Assembly: GCA_964600865.1 (NCBI GenBank)
Contig: CAZRJP010000001.1
Coordinates: 1-43,872, forward strand
Origin: WJLC01 sp964600865
GTDB lineage: Archaea; Nanobdellota; Nanobdellia; Pacearchaeales; GW2011-AR1
DNA length: 43,872 bases
Direction: 5' to 3'
Part shown: in pieces, positions 1-8,751 of the stretch
Numbering within the stretch: position 1 is the first letter of the stretch
Layout of the letters: every line of letters begins with the position of its first letter
Translations under genes and position numbers: made by a program
Notes under the pieces: model-generated
What the model saw: the letters and a program-made list of their open reading frames with translations, nothing else
What the model was told of the DNA's origin: nothing
Database searches by the model: none

Positions 1-2015
1 GCTCCACCAGATTGTGAAAAAACATTCATTTTCTTAATTCCAACATCTTCTAAAAGTGGTACAGCAATATCATCTCCCTCTGCCATAAAAGTAAAATTTG
101 TCATATTCAAACTAGAATAATCTAATTGTATCTCTACAAAAGGACTAGATACAGAACTACCAGTTGAACTTAAAAAATTGAACCCAACCTTGGTAATATT
201 TATAGCGCCACTTGAAGGTTCATTACCCCAAGTAGAAACATTTAAATTATCGGGATTTTCATAATCTGACCTAAATCTTTTAAGTGTGAAATTTGTCTCA
301 CTAGGACCATCCCAATCTAAACTTGCTGATTTAAATCCTCCATAATATTTTTCATCTCCAGAATTATTAAAAGCAACAGGCATTATTATTGCATTTGTAT
401 CCTCTGCACTTCCTACAACAGAAATATTATAAAAACCAGAAGTAGTATTATAAAAATCATCTCCTGAAATATTCAATAAACCACTCGCATGATCTCCTAA
501 AAACACCATTCTTCCTGGTTCCAATAAATAAGTGACAACATATAAACTTGTAAAATTAACACCAGAACTTGTATTAACATAACCCGTTAATCTATTTGGG
601 GTTTCTGAAACATTAAAAGAGTAATTAAAATAACCCTCACTTAAATTTCCTGAATTAATATCTACGCTCACGGGCATTGCATTATCAGGATAAATCATAA
701 CAGTATAATTTCTATTAGCAGGTAAATTGGCTGTAAAATTAGTGTAAGGTTCAGACCCCATTGAAGAACCCATTACAATTGGGAATCCTAATGACTTGTC
801 TTTAACTTGATAAAAACTAAAATTTGAACTCCCAAATATTCCATCCCCATTGTGTGCAGAAATATTGATAGTTGCTCCTTTTTTCATATAAAAAGTAATA
901 TTTTGCAAACTTTCTGATTCTCCTCCTGGACCTATACTCTCTCCAGTTAACATTGATCTTTCAAATTCAGGGACAGAAGGTCCAACAAAATCTGCTATTT
1001 GACTATCTGATTCATTATATTTTGCTAATTCTAATTTAAACCAATACCCACTTGGGAAAGAAACATTAGTTATATTATATAATCCAGTAGAACTGGTATT
1101 TGTTTCATAAGTTGCATAAACAGTATCAAACATCATGTCAGTATAAATTTTAAGAGTAACATTTGTATTTGCCATTGCCTGTGAATAATTACTTGCATTT
1201 TTAGCATAACCATAAATACTATGAGTTGCAATTGAATAAGTATAATTAACACTTGTATTCAACCATAAATCATCTCCTGTATCAGAAATATTATAACAAT
1301 AAACATTCCACATTAAATCCTTCCCATCATCACTATTTGATATTTCATAATTTCCAACTCCATCAGTAACACTAGCAGGAGCAGAACTTTGCTCTTTTAA
1401 GGTTCCATTATTATGCCAAATATAAGTGCTACAATTTAAATCAACACCTGAAGTAGTTGAGTAATTCAAATAAGTTGAATTAACTAAAATATCTGTTCCA
1501 TTTGCAGGAGAAGATAAATTACCTGAAAAACTTGCAACGTCTGTAATACTTAATGTTAAATTAGTCTGTTCAGTTCCAGTTGAATTGACTGAATCAACAA
1601 CAAGAGTATGACTTCCTTCATTTTCACAAGTAACATTAAACCAAAAATATTTTGTTTCACTTCCATTAATAATATAATCACTTGTATTTGTCCAACTTAA
1701 AACACTAGAAGTATTTGAAAAAACAGCAACGTTATCAGTATCAGAGCCATTTGAATTATAATCAAAAACACAAGTAGATGTTGGTATTGTTACATTAACC
1801 TGAGTTATATTTGCTACCTGCCCAGCATCAGTATTATTCACAGACATATTCAACTGAGTAGTAATACTATCATTAATAGAAAAAACTATTCCTCCATCAG
1901 AAGCAGTTACATTATGAATTGCAAAAACACTAGGAATATTTGTAATAACAAAAATACTACTAATTAAAAAACAAGTCAACGCAATCAAAAATACAATTGC
2001 TCTTTTTTGCACCAT
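1..2015 (-). CDS. Secreted sequon-rich surface protein, 3' part missing
   Basis: The minus strand stays open from an ATG at 2015-2013 to the window edge, giving 671 codons without a stop, so the C-terminus is missing. The N-terminus (MVQKRAIVFLIALTCFLISS) is a basic start followed by a hydrophobic stretch, as in a Sec signal peptide. The rest is rich in Asn, Ser, Thr and Gly with very many Asn-X-Ser/Thr sequons, and is beta-like. Two stretches (about residues 275-335 and 505-560) resemble carboxypeptidase-regulatory-like or Ig-like repeats, with patterns such as TGLYNITNVSFPSGYWF. I infer an N-glycosylated cell-surface or S-layer-type protein. No enzymatic motif is visible. It is divergent from ndk and may share the symmetrical TATA box at 2045-2054. 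The identity of the family is not known to me. Confidence 0.8.
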   Translation of the reverse strand, partial: MVQKRAIVFLIALTCFLISSIFVITNIPSVFAIHNVTASDGGIVFSINDSITTQLNMSVNNTDAGQVANITQVNVTIPTSTCVFDYNSNGSDTDNVAVFSNTSSVLSWTNTSDYIINGSETKYFWFNVTCENEGSHTLVVDSVNSTGTEQTNLTLSITDVASFSGNLSSPANGTDILVNSTYLNYSTTSGVDLNCSTYIWHNNGTLKEQSSAPASVTDGVGNYEISNSDDGKDLMWNVYCYNISDTGDDLWLNTSVNYTYSIATHSIYGYAKNASNYSQAMANTNVTLKIYTDMMFDTVYATYETNTSSTGLYNITNVSFPSGYWFKLELAKYNESDSQIADFVGPSVPEFERSMLTGESIGPGGESESLQNITFYMKKGATINISAHNGDGIFGSSNFSFYQVKDKSLGFPIVMGSSMGSEPYTNFTANLPANRNYTVMIYPDNAMPVSVDINSGNLSEGYFNYSFNVSETPNRLTGYVNTSSGVNFTSLYVVTYLLEPGRMVFLGDHASGLLNISGDDFYNTTSGFYNISVVGSAEDTNAIIMPVAFNNSGDEKYYGGFKSASLDWDGPSETNFTLKRFRSDYENPDNLNVSTWGNEPSSGAINITKVGFNFLSSTGSSVSSPFVEIQLDYSSLNMTNFTFMAEGDDIAVPLLEDVGIKKMNVFSQSGG

Positions 2016-2044
2016 CTTTTCTTATTCTTATGAAATAAAATAAA

Positions 2045-2054
2045 GTTTATAAAC
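2045..2054. promoter_or_regulatory. Symmetrical TATA box between surface protein and ndk
   Basis: GTTTATAAAC is a perfect 10-bp palindrome. Its centre lies about 25 nt before the ndk ATG (2075), which is the spacing of a leaderless archaeal transcript, and about 34 nt from the divergent surface-protein ATG at 2015. Because the box reads the same on both strands it could serve both genes. Confidence 0.5.
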
Positions 2055-2074
2055 CTTCTCAAAAATAATAAAAT

Positions 2075-2566
2075 ATGAAAAAAGAAAAAAGTTCAGGAAA
2101 AGATAATAAAAAACAAAATGAAACTTCATTGATTTTAATAAAACCTGATGGATTAATTAAAAGTCTTACAGGAAATATCATCTCTAAATTATCTGAAACA
2201 GAATTAAAAATTGTTGGTGCAAAAGTTGTAAAGGTTCCAAAAAAACTTGCAGAAGAACACTATAAACATTTGAAAAAAGAAAAACCTGATGTTTTTGAAG
2301 AAGTTGTTAAATATATAATGGGGGAGTATCATACAGACAGGGTTTTTGCAATGGTCTATAAAGGAGAAGACGCAATTAATAAAATAAGAAAAATTGTAGG
2401 AAAAACAAATCCTGAAAAAGCAAAACCAATAAGCATTAGAGGGAAATACGGAAGAATAAATTCTGAAACAGGTGTTTTTGAAAATGTGATTCATGCATCA
2501 GATTCCGCAAAAAATGCAGAAAAAGAAATTAAACTATGGTTTAATTCAAAAGAGATAGTTGAATAA
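2075..2566 (+). CDS. ndk: Nucleoside diphosphate kinase
   Basis: Transfers the gamma phosphate of an NTP to an NDP through a phosphohistidine, balancing (d)NTP pools. The 163-residue protein shows the family pattern: LIKPDGL near residues 21-27, TNP..AKPISIRGKYGR around 111-127, and the catalytic His140 inside NVIHASDS. A Lys-rich tail of about 16 residues precedes the fold, so the protein is slightly longer than the usual 140-150 residues. The ATG at 2075 lies about 25 nt after a TATA box, pointing to a leaderless mRNA. It is convergent with radA, whose stop is 31 bp away. Confidence 0.95.
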   Translation: MKKEKSSGKDNKKQNETSLILIKPDGLIKSLTGNIISKLSETELKIVGAKVVKVPKKLAEEHYKHLKKEKPDVFEEVVKYIMGEYHTDRVFAMVYKGEDAINKIRKIVGKTNPEKAKPISIRGKYGRINSETGVFENVIHASDSAKNAEKEIKLWFNSKEIVE

Positions 2567-2596
2567 AAACTCAAATAAAAAATTAAAATTAATAAA

Positions 2597-5500
2597 TTAT
2601 TTTTTATCCCTTATACCTTCTTTAGTAATATGGAATATTGCTTCATTATCTGGAAGATTAGGTGAATCAACAAGTTTTGCAACTCTTGAATCCTTTTTAC
2701 CTCTCCTTAAATAAATTCTGTAAGTTGAATTATGAACAACAAATCCATTTGCCACATAATTCTCAGATTCTGGAACAGAAAAATCATAAAATAATTCTCC
2801 ATTATTTTTCTCAACCTGAATATCTCTAATTTTTTCAAAGCTCAAATCAGAATTTAGCAATTTAAAAATAAATTCAATTTTTTGTTTAATTTGCCTATCA
2901 TTAATTTTTGCATTCATTAAAGCATTAAAAGCCTTTTCCAATTCCCTCTTATTTATCCAATTATATTTTAGAGATCTTGACCTAATAATTTTTGAAGGTT
3001 TTAAATTGGCTTGTTCTAATAAATCCAAAACATCTGTTCTTTTAATGGGCATCATTTTTTTATCATAAGTATTTTCTATTTTTTTAATACATCTAACAAG
3101 CGCCTGCTGTTTATTCCTAGAAGTAAATCCAATCTGAAGGTAATTTGCAATATCTCTATTAAAAATCCTCAAAATATTAATATTTTTCTTTCCAATATCA
3201 AAACCAATAGTTGACCTAATTCCAAACCTTAATAAAAATAATTGTAAATATCTTAAAATATTTTTTTCCTTTTGAGCAATTGTTATTCTTACTCTTTTTT
3301 CATTTATATGTCCCTCAGCATCAACAAAACCCTTTATAAAACCCCTCACAACTTCCTTTTTACTTTTTCCAATATAATTAAAAATATTTAAAAAAATCTT
3401 TTGAAACAAATCCTTAATCTCTTTTGAATTAATAGACAAACAATAACAATTTTTGTTTTTTACCTTTGTTATTTTCCCATCAATATTAAAAATTTGTTTG
3501 AATAAAGATTGATAATAAATCAAAACAGACTTTCTCTCGTCTTTAAATCTTAAACCCCTTGATTCAAAATTCCCATCACCTAAAAAATATCCACAAATTT
3601 GACTAAGTTCAGGAACCATCAACTGGGGCATAGTTAAATCCCTATGTTTATATGTTTGAACAGGAACCATTTTTAATTTTAATCTTCCAGAAAAATGATT
3701 TTCTAAAGCATCAAAAACCTTTGTATCTGTAGGATACCCTTGATTCAAAACTCTTCTAAACTGTCTTGAGGTTATTCCAATCTTTTTGCAAATCTCTTTC
3801 CTAGTAATATCCTCTTTTTTTAAACTAGAAGATATTTTTTTCCCATCCTCTTTAGAAAATTTACAAATCTTCTTTACATTAACACAAGGTAGTTTTTGTT
3901 CCTTTCCAGTGATTGAAATCTTCCCTGCTTGCATAATAAAATCTCCTTTTTTTAATTCTTTAGCTTCTTTCTCTACAATTGAAAAATTCTCAATAGTAAA
4001 AAATTTGTGTAAAGGAGAACAATTTATTTGATGGTTTGTCTTAATATTATAAACTTTCTTCACATTAGGATTAATAAATACATTATCTGAAACATTATTA
4101 TTAAATTTCAAATCCCTAAAATCTCCAGAAACAACTTCTTCTTGATTCATATTTCTTATTTCATTAATACTTCCGTCTGAAAGCTGAATCAAACTGTCTC
4201 CTATTAAACAAGCATGCCCAACAATATTCCCTCCAATTGCTGTTGTAGGATCCCCAAATAATTGTGCAGGATTTGCCATTACTTGATTAGTTACATAAAC
4301 TGCAAGATTATATGTTTCTGCTAATTTGATTATATTATGCATATACCGATTTAGTTTCTGTTGTCTATCTGCAAGTTGACCTCTTCCAGAAAACTCTGCT
4401 CTAAAATGAGCTGTTAAACTGTCTACAATCAATAATTTAATTGGTTCTCCGTCTTTAACCATCTCTCCAATCTTTTCAAGTAATAACATTTGATGATCTG
4501 AATTAAATGCTCTTGCAACAAGAATATTTTTCAAAACTTTTTCAGGGCTTGCTCCTACACCTTCTGCAATTTGCTTAATTCTTGTTGGTCTAAATGTTCC
4601 CTCAGTATCAATAAATACTGTCTTCCCATTTGCCCCACCTTTTTCTTCAGGTAATTGGGAATTAACGGCTAGGGTTAATCCTAGCTGGGTATTATGCATC
4701 ATAGTAGGCATATTCCCTCCAAGAAAAGAATGCCCATCAGGAACAACAAAATCATAAACATAATCATCATAATCAATTTCTTTTATACTTTCAACAGTAT
4801 CCCAATTAAACATTTTTATTTCATAGATTATTTCAAGTGCAAGACACAAAGAATCAACCCTTGTTTTTAATTTGCTTACAATCAAATTTTTTAATAGCTC
4901 TGCTTTTGTCTTTGGAAGATTACGAGAATAATAATTCCTAATACTATTCTTTTTCAGATTCATATCTTTTGCTAAAGAATTAAATGCAAAAGGCAAATGA
5001 GGAAAAATATCTCTTAAGGATTTTGTATTTAACTCTTGTCTTTTCAAGCCATTTAAAATGCCTACAAACAAATCTCTTTGGTTTTCAAAAACCTTTTCCA
5101 TTTTATTTAAAGTAACCTCATTAATAACCTTAGAATCATAATTATCTATTAAATTTGAATAAACAGTTCTGGAAATATTAGCCTTTCCAACTGTTTTCCT
5201 TAATCTACCTCTATTGCCTCCAATACTTTGCTTGTATAATTCTGAAAGAAAAGACACAATTTTCCTTGGATAACCATAACTACTATTCTTAAGAGAACAA
5301 TCAAAAGATTTAATTTTAAATAAAATCTTTTTAAGTTTTTTTCTGTCTTCACCACATATTCTCACAACTTTGAAAAGATTTCCCTTGACTTTTTTATCTT
5401 TAATAGAAGAAGCAACCCCTAATCTTAATAATAAATAACTTAATTGACTTGCTAATTTTTTACTCTTTGTAGTTACAGAAATATCATTTTTAGAAACTTC

Positions 5501-6655
5501 TGCATCCCCCTCAAAATAACCTCCTAAAAAAGACATAATAACATTATCGTCTGAAAAAAAGATTTCTTCTGGAATAAACTTGTCTCCTGCATGGCACTTA
5601 TCCAATCCCTGTAAAAATCGCCTTGTTTTTTTTCTTAGCAAAATTGTATAGCAAATATTTTCTCTTCTATTATCCTTTTTAACAGTAGGCATATAACCAA
5701 ATTTTTTATTTATATATTCACACACCCATTGTTTTAATTTTTCAGAACCAGTAGATATAGAAAAAGGATTTGACGAGCCCTCTGCAACAAATAATCCAAG
5801 AAAATAAGAATCTTCTTTAGTGTAAATATCTTTTGTTGTTAAATTAATTTTTTTAGGAGATGCAATCAAATCTCCTTTTTTAAGATCTCTTGTTTTTTTC
5901 CAATTAACTCCCTTATTAAAACTTAATAATTTATGTTTCCCTGTAACCTTGAGAACTCTCCCTCTCCTTGTTTTAACTAAAAAAAGTTTCCTGACTTTTT
6001 CCCTATATAAATTAGTTGCTTTTGTTATCTTAAACTTTCCATCTGCCCAAGCCAATACTTTAACACTATTAATTGGTATTGCAAAACCCTCTTCAAATCT
6101 AAATTCATTGTCTTTTTTGTATTTTTCATAAGTTTCCTGAATTTGTTCAACATGCATTTTATCTGGATTAAAATAACATACATTTGTATCCTTGCTTATG
6201 CATTTTCCAGAACCATAAGCTCCATAGCACTCGGTTATTGCTCTTGATTCAACCCCCTTTCCACCCAGAAGTGCATTAAATTCCTCACTCCCTGTTGTAA
6301 TATAATTAACATTAGATCTTTTCTTTGCAAACTCCATTCCATCCTGAAAACCTAACTCTAATAAATCTCTTGCCTTAACAATTGCCTTTCTAGCAACTCC
6401 GGTTCCCATTCCTGCAGTATCAGACAAAACTGCTGGATTCATAACTGCTAAAGACATTAAATCATAAACTCCTGCTGACTCTAATTTAGAAGCAATAGCA
6501 GGTCCAATTCCAGGCAAATCAGTTAATTCAGGTTCTTTTTCTTTTTCTTTTTCTTTTTTAGAATCCTCATCATCTGAATCTCCAGAAACCGCTTTTTTAA
6601 TTTTCTTAGCATCCTTTTTTTCTTTCTTATCTTTTTTCTCCTTATTCTCTGCCAT
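2597..6655 (-). CDS. radA: RadA recombinase precursor with two inteins
   Basis: Archaeal RecA/Rad51 recombinase that forms the ssDNA filament in homologous recombination. The 1352-residue precursor has exteins 1-151, 656-815 and 1310-1352, giving a spliced RadA of 354 residues, normal for the family. A Lys/Glu-rich tail (1-42) precedes the helix-hairpin-helix domain (about 43-100). Walker A is GAYGSGK (145-151) and is completed by T656 only after intein 1 leaves. Walker B is LLIVDSLTA (741-749), followed by the TNQVMANP loop (789-796). The last extein begins STYRIYLRRGKK, a conserved RadA strand. The ATG at 6655 sits 26 nt downstream of a TATA box (TTTATAAAT on the minus strand), so the message is probably leaderless. 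A perfect inverted repeat covers the space between that TATA box and the start codon. Confidence 0.97.
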   Translation of the reverse strand: MAENKEKKDKKEKKDAKKIKKAVSGDSDDEDSKKEKEKEKEPELTDLPGIGPAIASKLESAGVYDLMSLAVMNPAVLSDTAGMGTGVARKAIVKARDLLELGFQDGMEFAKKRSNVNYITTGSEEFNALLGGKGVESRAITECYGAYGSGKCISKDTNVCYFNPDKMHVEQIQETYEKYKKDNEFRFEEGFAIPINSVKVLAWADGKFKITKATNLYREKVRKLFLVKTRRGRVLKVTGKHKLLSFNKGVNWKKTRDLKKGDLIASPKKINLTTKDIYTKEDSYFLGLFVAEGSSNPFSISTGSEKLKQWVCEYINKKFGYMPTVKKDNRRENICYTILLRKKTRRFLQGLDKCHAGDKFIPEEIFFSDDNVIMSFLGGYFEGDAEVSKNDISVTTKSKKLASQLSYLLLRLGVASSIKDKKVKGNLFKVVRICGEDRKKLKKILFKIKSFDCSLKNSSYGYPRKIVSFLSELYKQSIGGNRGRLRKTVGKANISRTVYSNLIDNYDSKVINEVTLNKMEKVFENQRDLFVGILNGLKRQELNTKSLRDIFPHLPFAFNSLAKDMNLKKNSIRNYYSRNLPKTKAELLKNLIVSKLKTRVDSLCLALEIIYEIKMFNWDTVESIKEIDYDDYVYDFVVPDGHSFLGGNMPTMMHNTQLGLTLAVNSQLPEEKGGANGKTVFIDTEGTFRPTRIKQIAEGVGASPEKVLKNILVARAFNSDHQMLLLEKIGEMVKDGEPIKLLIVDSLTAHFRAEFSGRGQLADRQQKLNRYMHNIIKLAETYNLAVYVTNQVMANPAQLFGDPTTAIGGNIVGHACLIGDSLIQLSDGSINEIRNMNQEEVVSGDFRDLKFNNNVSDNVFINPNVKKVYNIKTNHQINCSPLHKFFTIENFSIVEKEAKELKKGDFIMQAGKISITGKEQKLPCVNVKKICKFSKEDGKKISSSLKKEDITRKEICKKIGITSRQFRRVLNQGYPTDTKVFDALENHFSGRLKLKMVPVQTYKHRDLTMPQLMVPELSQICGYFLGDGNFESRGLRFKDERKSVLIYYQSLFKQIFNIDGKITKVKNKNCYCLSINSKEIKDLFQKIFLNIFNYIGKSKKEVVRGFIKGFVDAEGHINEKRVRITIAQKEKNILRYLQLFLLRFGIRSTIGFDIGKKNINILRIFNRDIANYLQIGFTSRNKQQALVRCIKKIENTYDKKMMPIKRTDVLDLLEQANLKPSKIIRSRSLKYNWINKRELEKAFNALMNAKINDRQIKQKIEFIFKLLNSDLSFEKIRDIQVEKNNGELFYDFSVPESENYVANGFVVHNSTYRIYLRRGKKDSRVAKLVDSPNLPDNEAIFHITKEGIRDKK
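2729..4210 (-). mobile_element. RadA intein 2 (C-terminal strand site), LAGLIDADG type
   Basis: Residues C816-N1309 (494 aa) form a second complete intein. It starts CLIGDSLIQL after GGNIVGHA and ends FVVHN before Ser1310. Block B is CSPLH (879-883), with Ser where Thr is usual. The endonuclease motifs are ICGYFLGDGNF (1020-1030) and FIKGFVDAEGHI (1106-1117). A HTH-like stretch (TRKEICKKIGITSRQFRRVL, 951-970) sits between the N-terminal splicing domain and the endonuclease, and a similar arrangement occurs in the DP2 intein of this window. The surrounding extein sequence is conserved RadA core near the ATPase C-terminus. Confidence 0.93.
4691..6202 (-). mobile_element. RadA intein 1 (Walker A site), LAGLIDADG type
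   Basis: Residues C152-N655 (504 aa) of the RadA precursor form a full intein. It starts with Cys after GSGK and ends with MMHN before Thr656, the +1 nucleophile. The block B histidine lies in VTGKH (237-241). Two dodecapeptide motifs mark a LAGLIDADG homing endonuclease: FLGLFVAEGSS (285-295) and FLGGYFEGDAE (376-386), both with acidic residues kept. Between the endonuclease and the C-terminal splicing blocks lies a segment of about 150 residues with helix-turn-helix character. It splits the P-loop Lys from its Thr, so the unspliced protein cannot bind ATP normally. I judge both splicing and endonuclease activity intact from motifs only. Confidence 0.93.
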
Positions 6656-6656
6656 A

Positions 6657-6685
6657 ATAAATCAAACGTTATTTGATTTATAAAG
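6657..6685 (-). promoter_or_regulatory. radA promoter with 10-bp inverted repeat (candidate operator)
   Basis: A perfect inverted repeat (ATAAATCAAA, 5-nt spacer cgtta, TTTGATTTAT) spans 6657-6681. Its outer arm overlaps the minus-strand TATA box (about 6676-6685) and its inner arm ends one base before the radA ATG. A dimeric repressor bound here would cover both TATA box and start site. The repeat is seen directly; regulation is inference. Confidence 0.5.
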
Positions 6686-6738
6686 ATTGTTCGTCTCACA
6701 GACATATATTGGAAGATACTTTAATTATTCACAATAAA

Positions 6739-7197
6739 TTAAAGAAAAAAAGAAAACCTATTTACTAAAAGAATAACATCCAGTAAAATAAACAATACAA
6801 AAACATTCAATTCATTTAATCCTCCTGTATTAACTCCTCCACAACTTCTCTTTTTGCAAGGATAAAAGGGTTTTATTCCATTTAAGGTAAAACTATCTGC
6901 AATTAAATGCGAGGAATATCCAATAAAAAATCCTAATGCCAAAAAAGGTAAAAACAACGCCAAAAGTAAGGTAATTAAAAATAAAAAAGTAAAACTATGA
7001 ACAAATCCCCTATGTCTTGCAATCCATTGAAAAGGTCTTAAATACCAATGATTTCCAATTTTAGAATTTTTAGAATCAATATCTGGAATATACGTTGCAA
7101 TTAATGCTATTAATAAAAACAATAAAGGCATTTTGACAAAAGGCAGAAGTAATAAAACTAAAAATAATGTTATTGCTAAATGAGTCTTAATTAACAT
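6739..7197 (-). CDS. YdjM/DUF457-like membrane-bound metal-dependent hydrolase
   Basis: 152 residues with about four hydrophobic segments. Motifs of the YdjM family (membrane-bound, predicted metal-dependent hydrolases) are present: an early His in IKTHLAI, PDID at about residue 38, HRGFVHS near 61-67, and SSHLIADSFTLNG near 94-106. The His/Asp pattern probably binds a metal at the membrane face. The substrate is not known for the family. A TATA-like ATTTATACTT about 24 nt upstream suggests its own leaderless transcript, although the RPA-like gene lies only 45 bp upstream on the same strand. The C-terminus has a Cys pair (CKKRSC) of unknown role. Confidence 0.8.
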   Translation of the reverse strand: MLIKTHLAITLFLVLLLLPFVKMPLLFLLIALIATYIPDIDSKNSKIGNHWYLRPFQWIARHRGFVHSFTFLFLITLLLALFLPFLALGFFIGYSSHLIADSFTLNGIKPFYPCKKRSCGGVNTGGLNELNVFVLFILLDVILLVNRFSFFL

Positions 7198-7242
7198 AAT
7201 AAAAAAACAAACATGAAGTATAAATAATTATTTAATTTTAAA

Positions 7243-8190
7243 TTATTCTGATTTTCCTTCTAATTTTTGTAAAAGATTATCTAAATTCACATCCTGTATC
7301 TTATTAACTGTTAATTCTAAATTATTAAAGAATTTATTTTTCCTAACAACACCAAAAAATATCATTTCTTTTCCAAGTAAATCTCTCTTTTGATATGCTA
7401 GTTTCTCTGAATCTTCTAAATCCTTTAATCCCAATGAAGGTAAGTTCTCATGAAAAACAACTGCTCTCATTGTTTCTGTTCCATCATCTAATACTACATT
7501 AATTAGGGCTTTTTTATCTGGTTTAACCTTCCCATGTTTTTTACACTCATAACCCTCTTTAGTCTGTTCTGCTTTTTTACTACATTCAGGGCAAACATAA
7601 AAAAACCGAGGTTCAAATGCCTGAACAATAAATGCCCTAACACTTGCACTATCATTCATCTTAAAATTCTTAATATTCTTACTTTTTACAGGTCTTTCCT
7701 TTTTAACATTTTCAAATTTTTTATCAACAACCTTTATTTCAGAAAAACTTCCTAAATGAACTTCATTATTCCTAACACTTCCAGATCCTATTTCAACACT
7801 CACTCCTTCCTTAATCTTTCCATCTTCAATTAATTGAATATGATTTGTATCCCACAAAACAACCTTGATATTTGATGTTTCATCTGCAACAATAAAATTA
7901 GCAACCTTATTCTCCTTACCTTTCTTTTCAAAAGTTCTTACTGGAAACATTCTAATAACTTTCCCAACAAAATTAGCTTTTCTCATACCTGGAACAAGTT
8001 CATCAATCTTAAGCGTTTGATCATCAAGATTAATTCCCAACTCTGCACTAATAACCTGGGCAGCACCTTCCTTACTAATAAGCCCAGAAAGCTTCGCTCT
8101 TTTTGCCTCTATTTTTCTTTCTATCTCCTCTTTCTTCAACCCAGAAGCCTTAGAAATCCTATTTATTAATTTATCATAATTGTCTGACAT
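7243..8190 (-). CDS. RPA-like single-stranded DNA-binding protein (OB folds, zinc finger)
   Basis: 315 residues starting at the ATG at 8190; a TTG three codons upstream would be the longest frame but lacks support. A helical N-terminal region (YDKLINRISKASGLKKEEIE) precedes an OB-fold (about 75-155, with KVIRMFPVRTFEKKG and VVLWDTN), then a second nucleic-acid module (about 175-300) containing a C-x2-C...C...H zinc site (CPECSKKAEQTKEGYECKKH). This is the layout of archaeal RPA/RpaA ssDNA-binding proteins, which protect ssDNA in replication and repair and hand it to RadA. A TATA-like TACTTAAAAA centred about 27 nt upstream of 8190 supports the chosen start. The neighbouring radA fits the role. 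Confidence 0.85.
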   Translation of the reverse strand: MSDNYDKLINRISKASGLKKEEIERKIEAKRAKLSGLISKEGAAQVISAELGINLDDQTLKIDELVPGMRKANFVGKVIRMFPVRTFEKKGKENKVANFIVADETSNIKVVLWDTNHIQLIEDGKIKEGVSVEIGSGSVRNNEVHLGSFSEIKVVDKKFENVKKERPVKSKNIKNFKMNDSASVRAFIVQAFEPRFFYVCPECSKKAEQTKEGYECKKHGKVKPDKKALINVVLDDGTETMRAVVFHENLPSLGLKDLEDSEKLAYQKRDLLGKEMIFFGVVRKNKFFNNLELTVNKIQDVNLDNLLQKLEGKSE

Positions 8191-8336
8191 ATAATCCAAA
8201 AAGCATTCTCGTTTTTAAGTATTATTATTCTCTATTGAGCTTAATAATTCACCACTCTACCTAAGAAAGAGAGAATCATAAATAATTTCTGTCTTAAAAA
8301 CATCAGATTTTAATAAATTCTTTTTATTCACAAAAG

Positions 8337-8345
8337 CTTATAAAT
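8337..8345 (+). promoter_or_regulatory. TATA box of the aEF-1beta gene
   Basis: CTTATAAAT is centred 25 nt before the ATG at 8366, the spacing expected for a leaderless archaeal transcript. No Shine-Dalgarno sequence precedes the ATG, which agrees with this. Confidence 0.6.
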
Positions 8346-8365
8346 GCAAATAGCCAAATAATTAT

Positions 8366-8638
8366 ATGGGAACAGCACTGATAAAAATGAAAATAATGCC
8401 TTCTTCTCCAGAAGCAGATTTGGAAAAAATAAAAGAAGAAACAAAGAAAAAAGTAGAATCAAATAATGGAGAAAAATGTACTTTTGAAGAAGAGCCAGTA
8501 GCTTTTGGACTAAAAGCAATAATTGCAAATTTTTCAATTGATGAATCTAATGAAATTGATCCAATAGAAGAGTCGTTAAAAAAAATAGAAAATGTTAACT
8601 CTGTCCAAGTAATCGATATGAGACGAGCATTTGGATGA
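8366..8638 (+). CDS. ef1b: Translation elongation factor aEF-1beta
   Basis: Guanine-nucleotide exchange factor that recharges aEF-1alpha with GTP during translation elongation. The 90-residue length is typical of the archaeal single-domain form. Family features are the N-terminal ALIKMKIMPSSPEADLEKI strand-helix, EEPVAFGLKAI in the middle and the C-terminal VQVIDMRRAFG. The last bases of the gene (from 8625) form the first part of a 55-bp tandem repeat, so the terminal codons are repeated downstream. The TGA stop overlaps the ATG of a 20-codon mini-ORF (TGATG). Confidence 0.96.
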   Translation: MGTALIKMKIMPSSPEADLEKIKEETKKKVESNNGEKCTFEEEPVAFGLKAIIANFSIDESNEIDPIEESLKKIENVNSVQVIDMRRAFG

Positions 8639-8751
8639 TGAGTAATAAGGATATTCATGACATTATCCAGGTGGGAGTAGAGCATTTGGATGATGAGTAA
8701 TAAGGATATTCATGACATTATCCAGGTGGGAGTAGAGCATTTGGATGATGA
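8625..8751 (+). repeat. 55-bp tandem repeat, 2.3 copies, at the 3' end of aEF-1beta
   Basis: Exact copies start at 8625 and 8680, and a third partial copy of 17 bp starts at 8735. Each begins GAGCATTTGGATGATGA, the terminal codons and stop of aEF-1beta. The two full copies are identical, so the duplication is recent or under homogenisation, or is an assembly artefact. The period is not a multiple of three. Confidence 0.95.
8638..8700 (+). CDS. Putative 20-residue mini-protein, copy 1
   Basis: Reads MSNKDIHDIIQVGVEHLDDE and ends with TAA. Its ATG overlaps the aEF-1beta stop as TGATG, a form usual for translational coupling. It is acidic and has no recognised motif. It may be chance, since the sequence is confined to the 55-bp repeat. 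No function is claimed. Confidence 0.3.
   Translation: MSNKDIHDIIQVGVEHLDDE

Noticed and set aside
1..2015. Non-coding or decayed region
   Set aside because: The minus strand is open for all 671 codons from a signal-peptide start; it only lacks a stop because the window ends.
8200..8336. tRNA or other structured RNA in the gap before aEF-1beta
   Set aside because: No cloverleaf, no T-loop GTTCxAxxC, no terminal stem. I found no tRNA or rRNA gene in any gap of the window.
8362..8685. Antisense frame of 107 codons over aEF-1beta
   Set aside because: It is a mirror of a well-conserved gene, with Ser/Phe-rich noise composition. Other frames opposite radA, DP2, the pilus ATPase and the coiled-coil genes were left out for the same reason.
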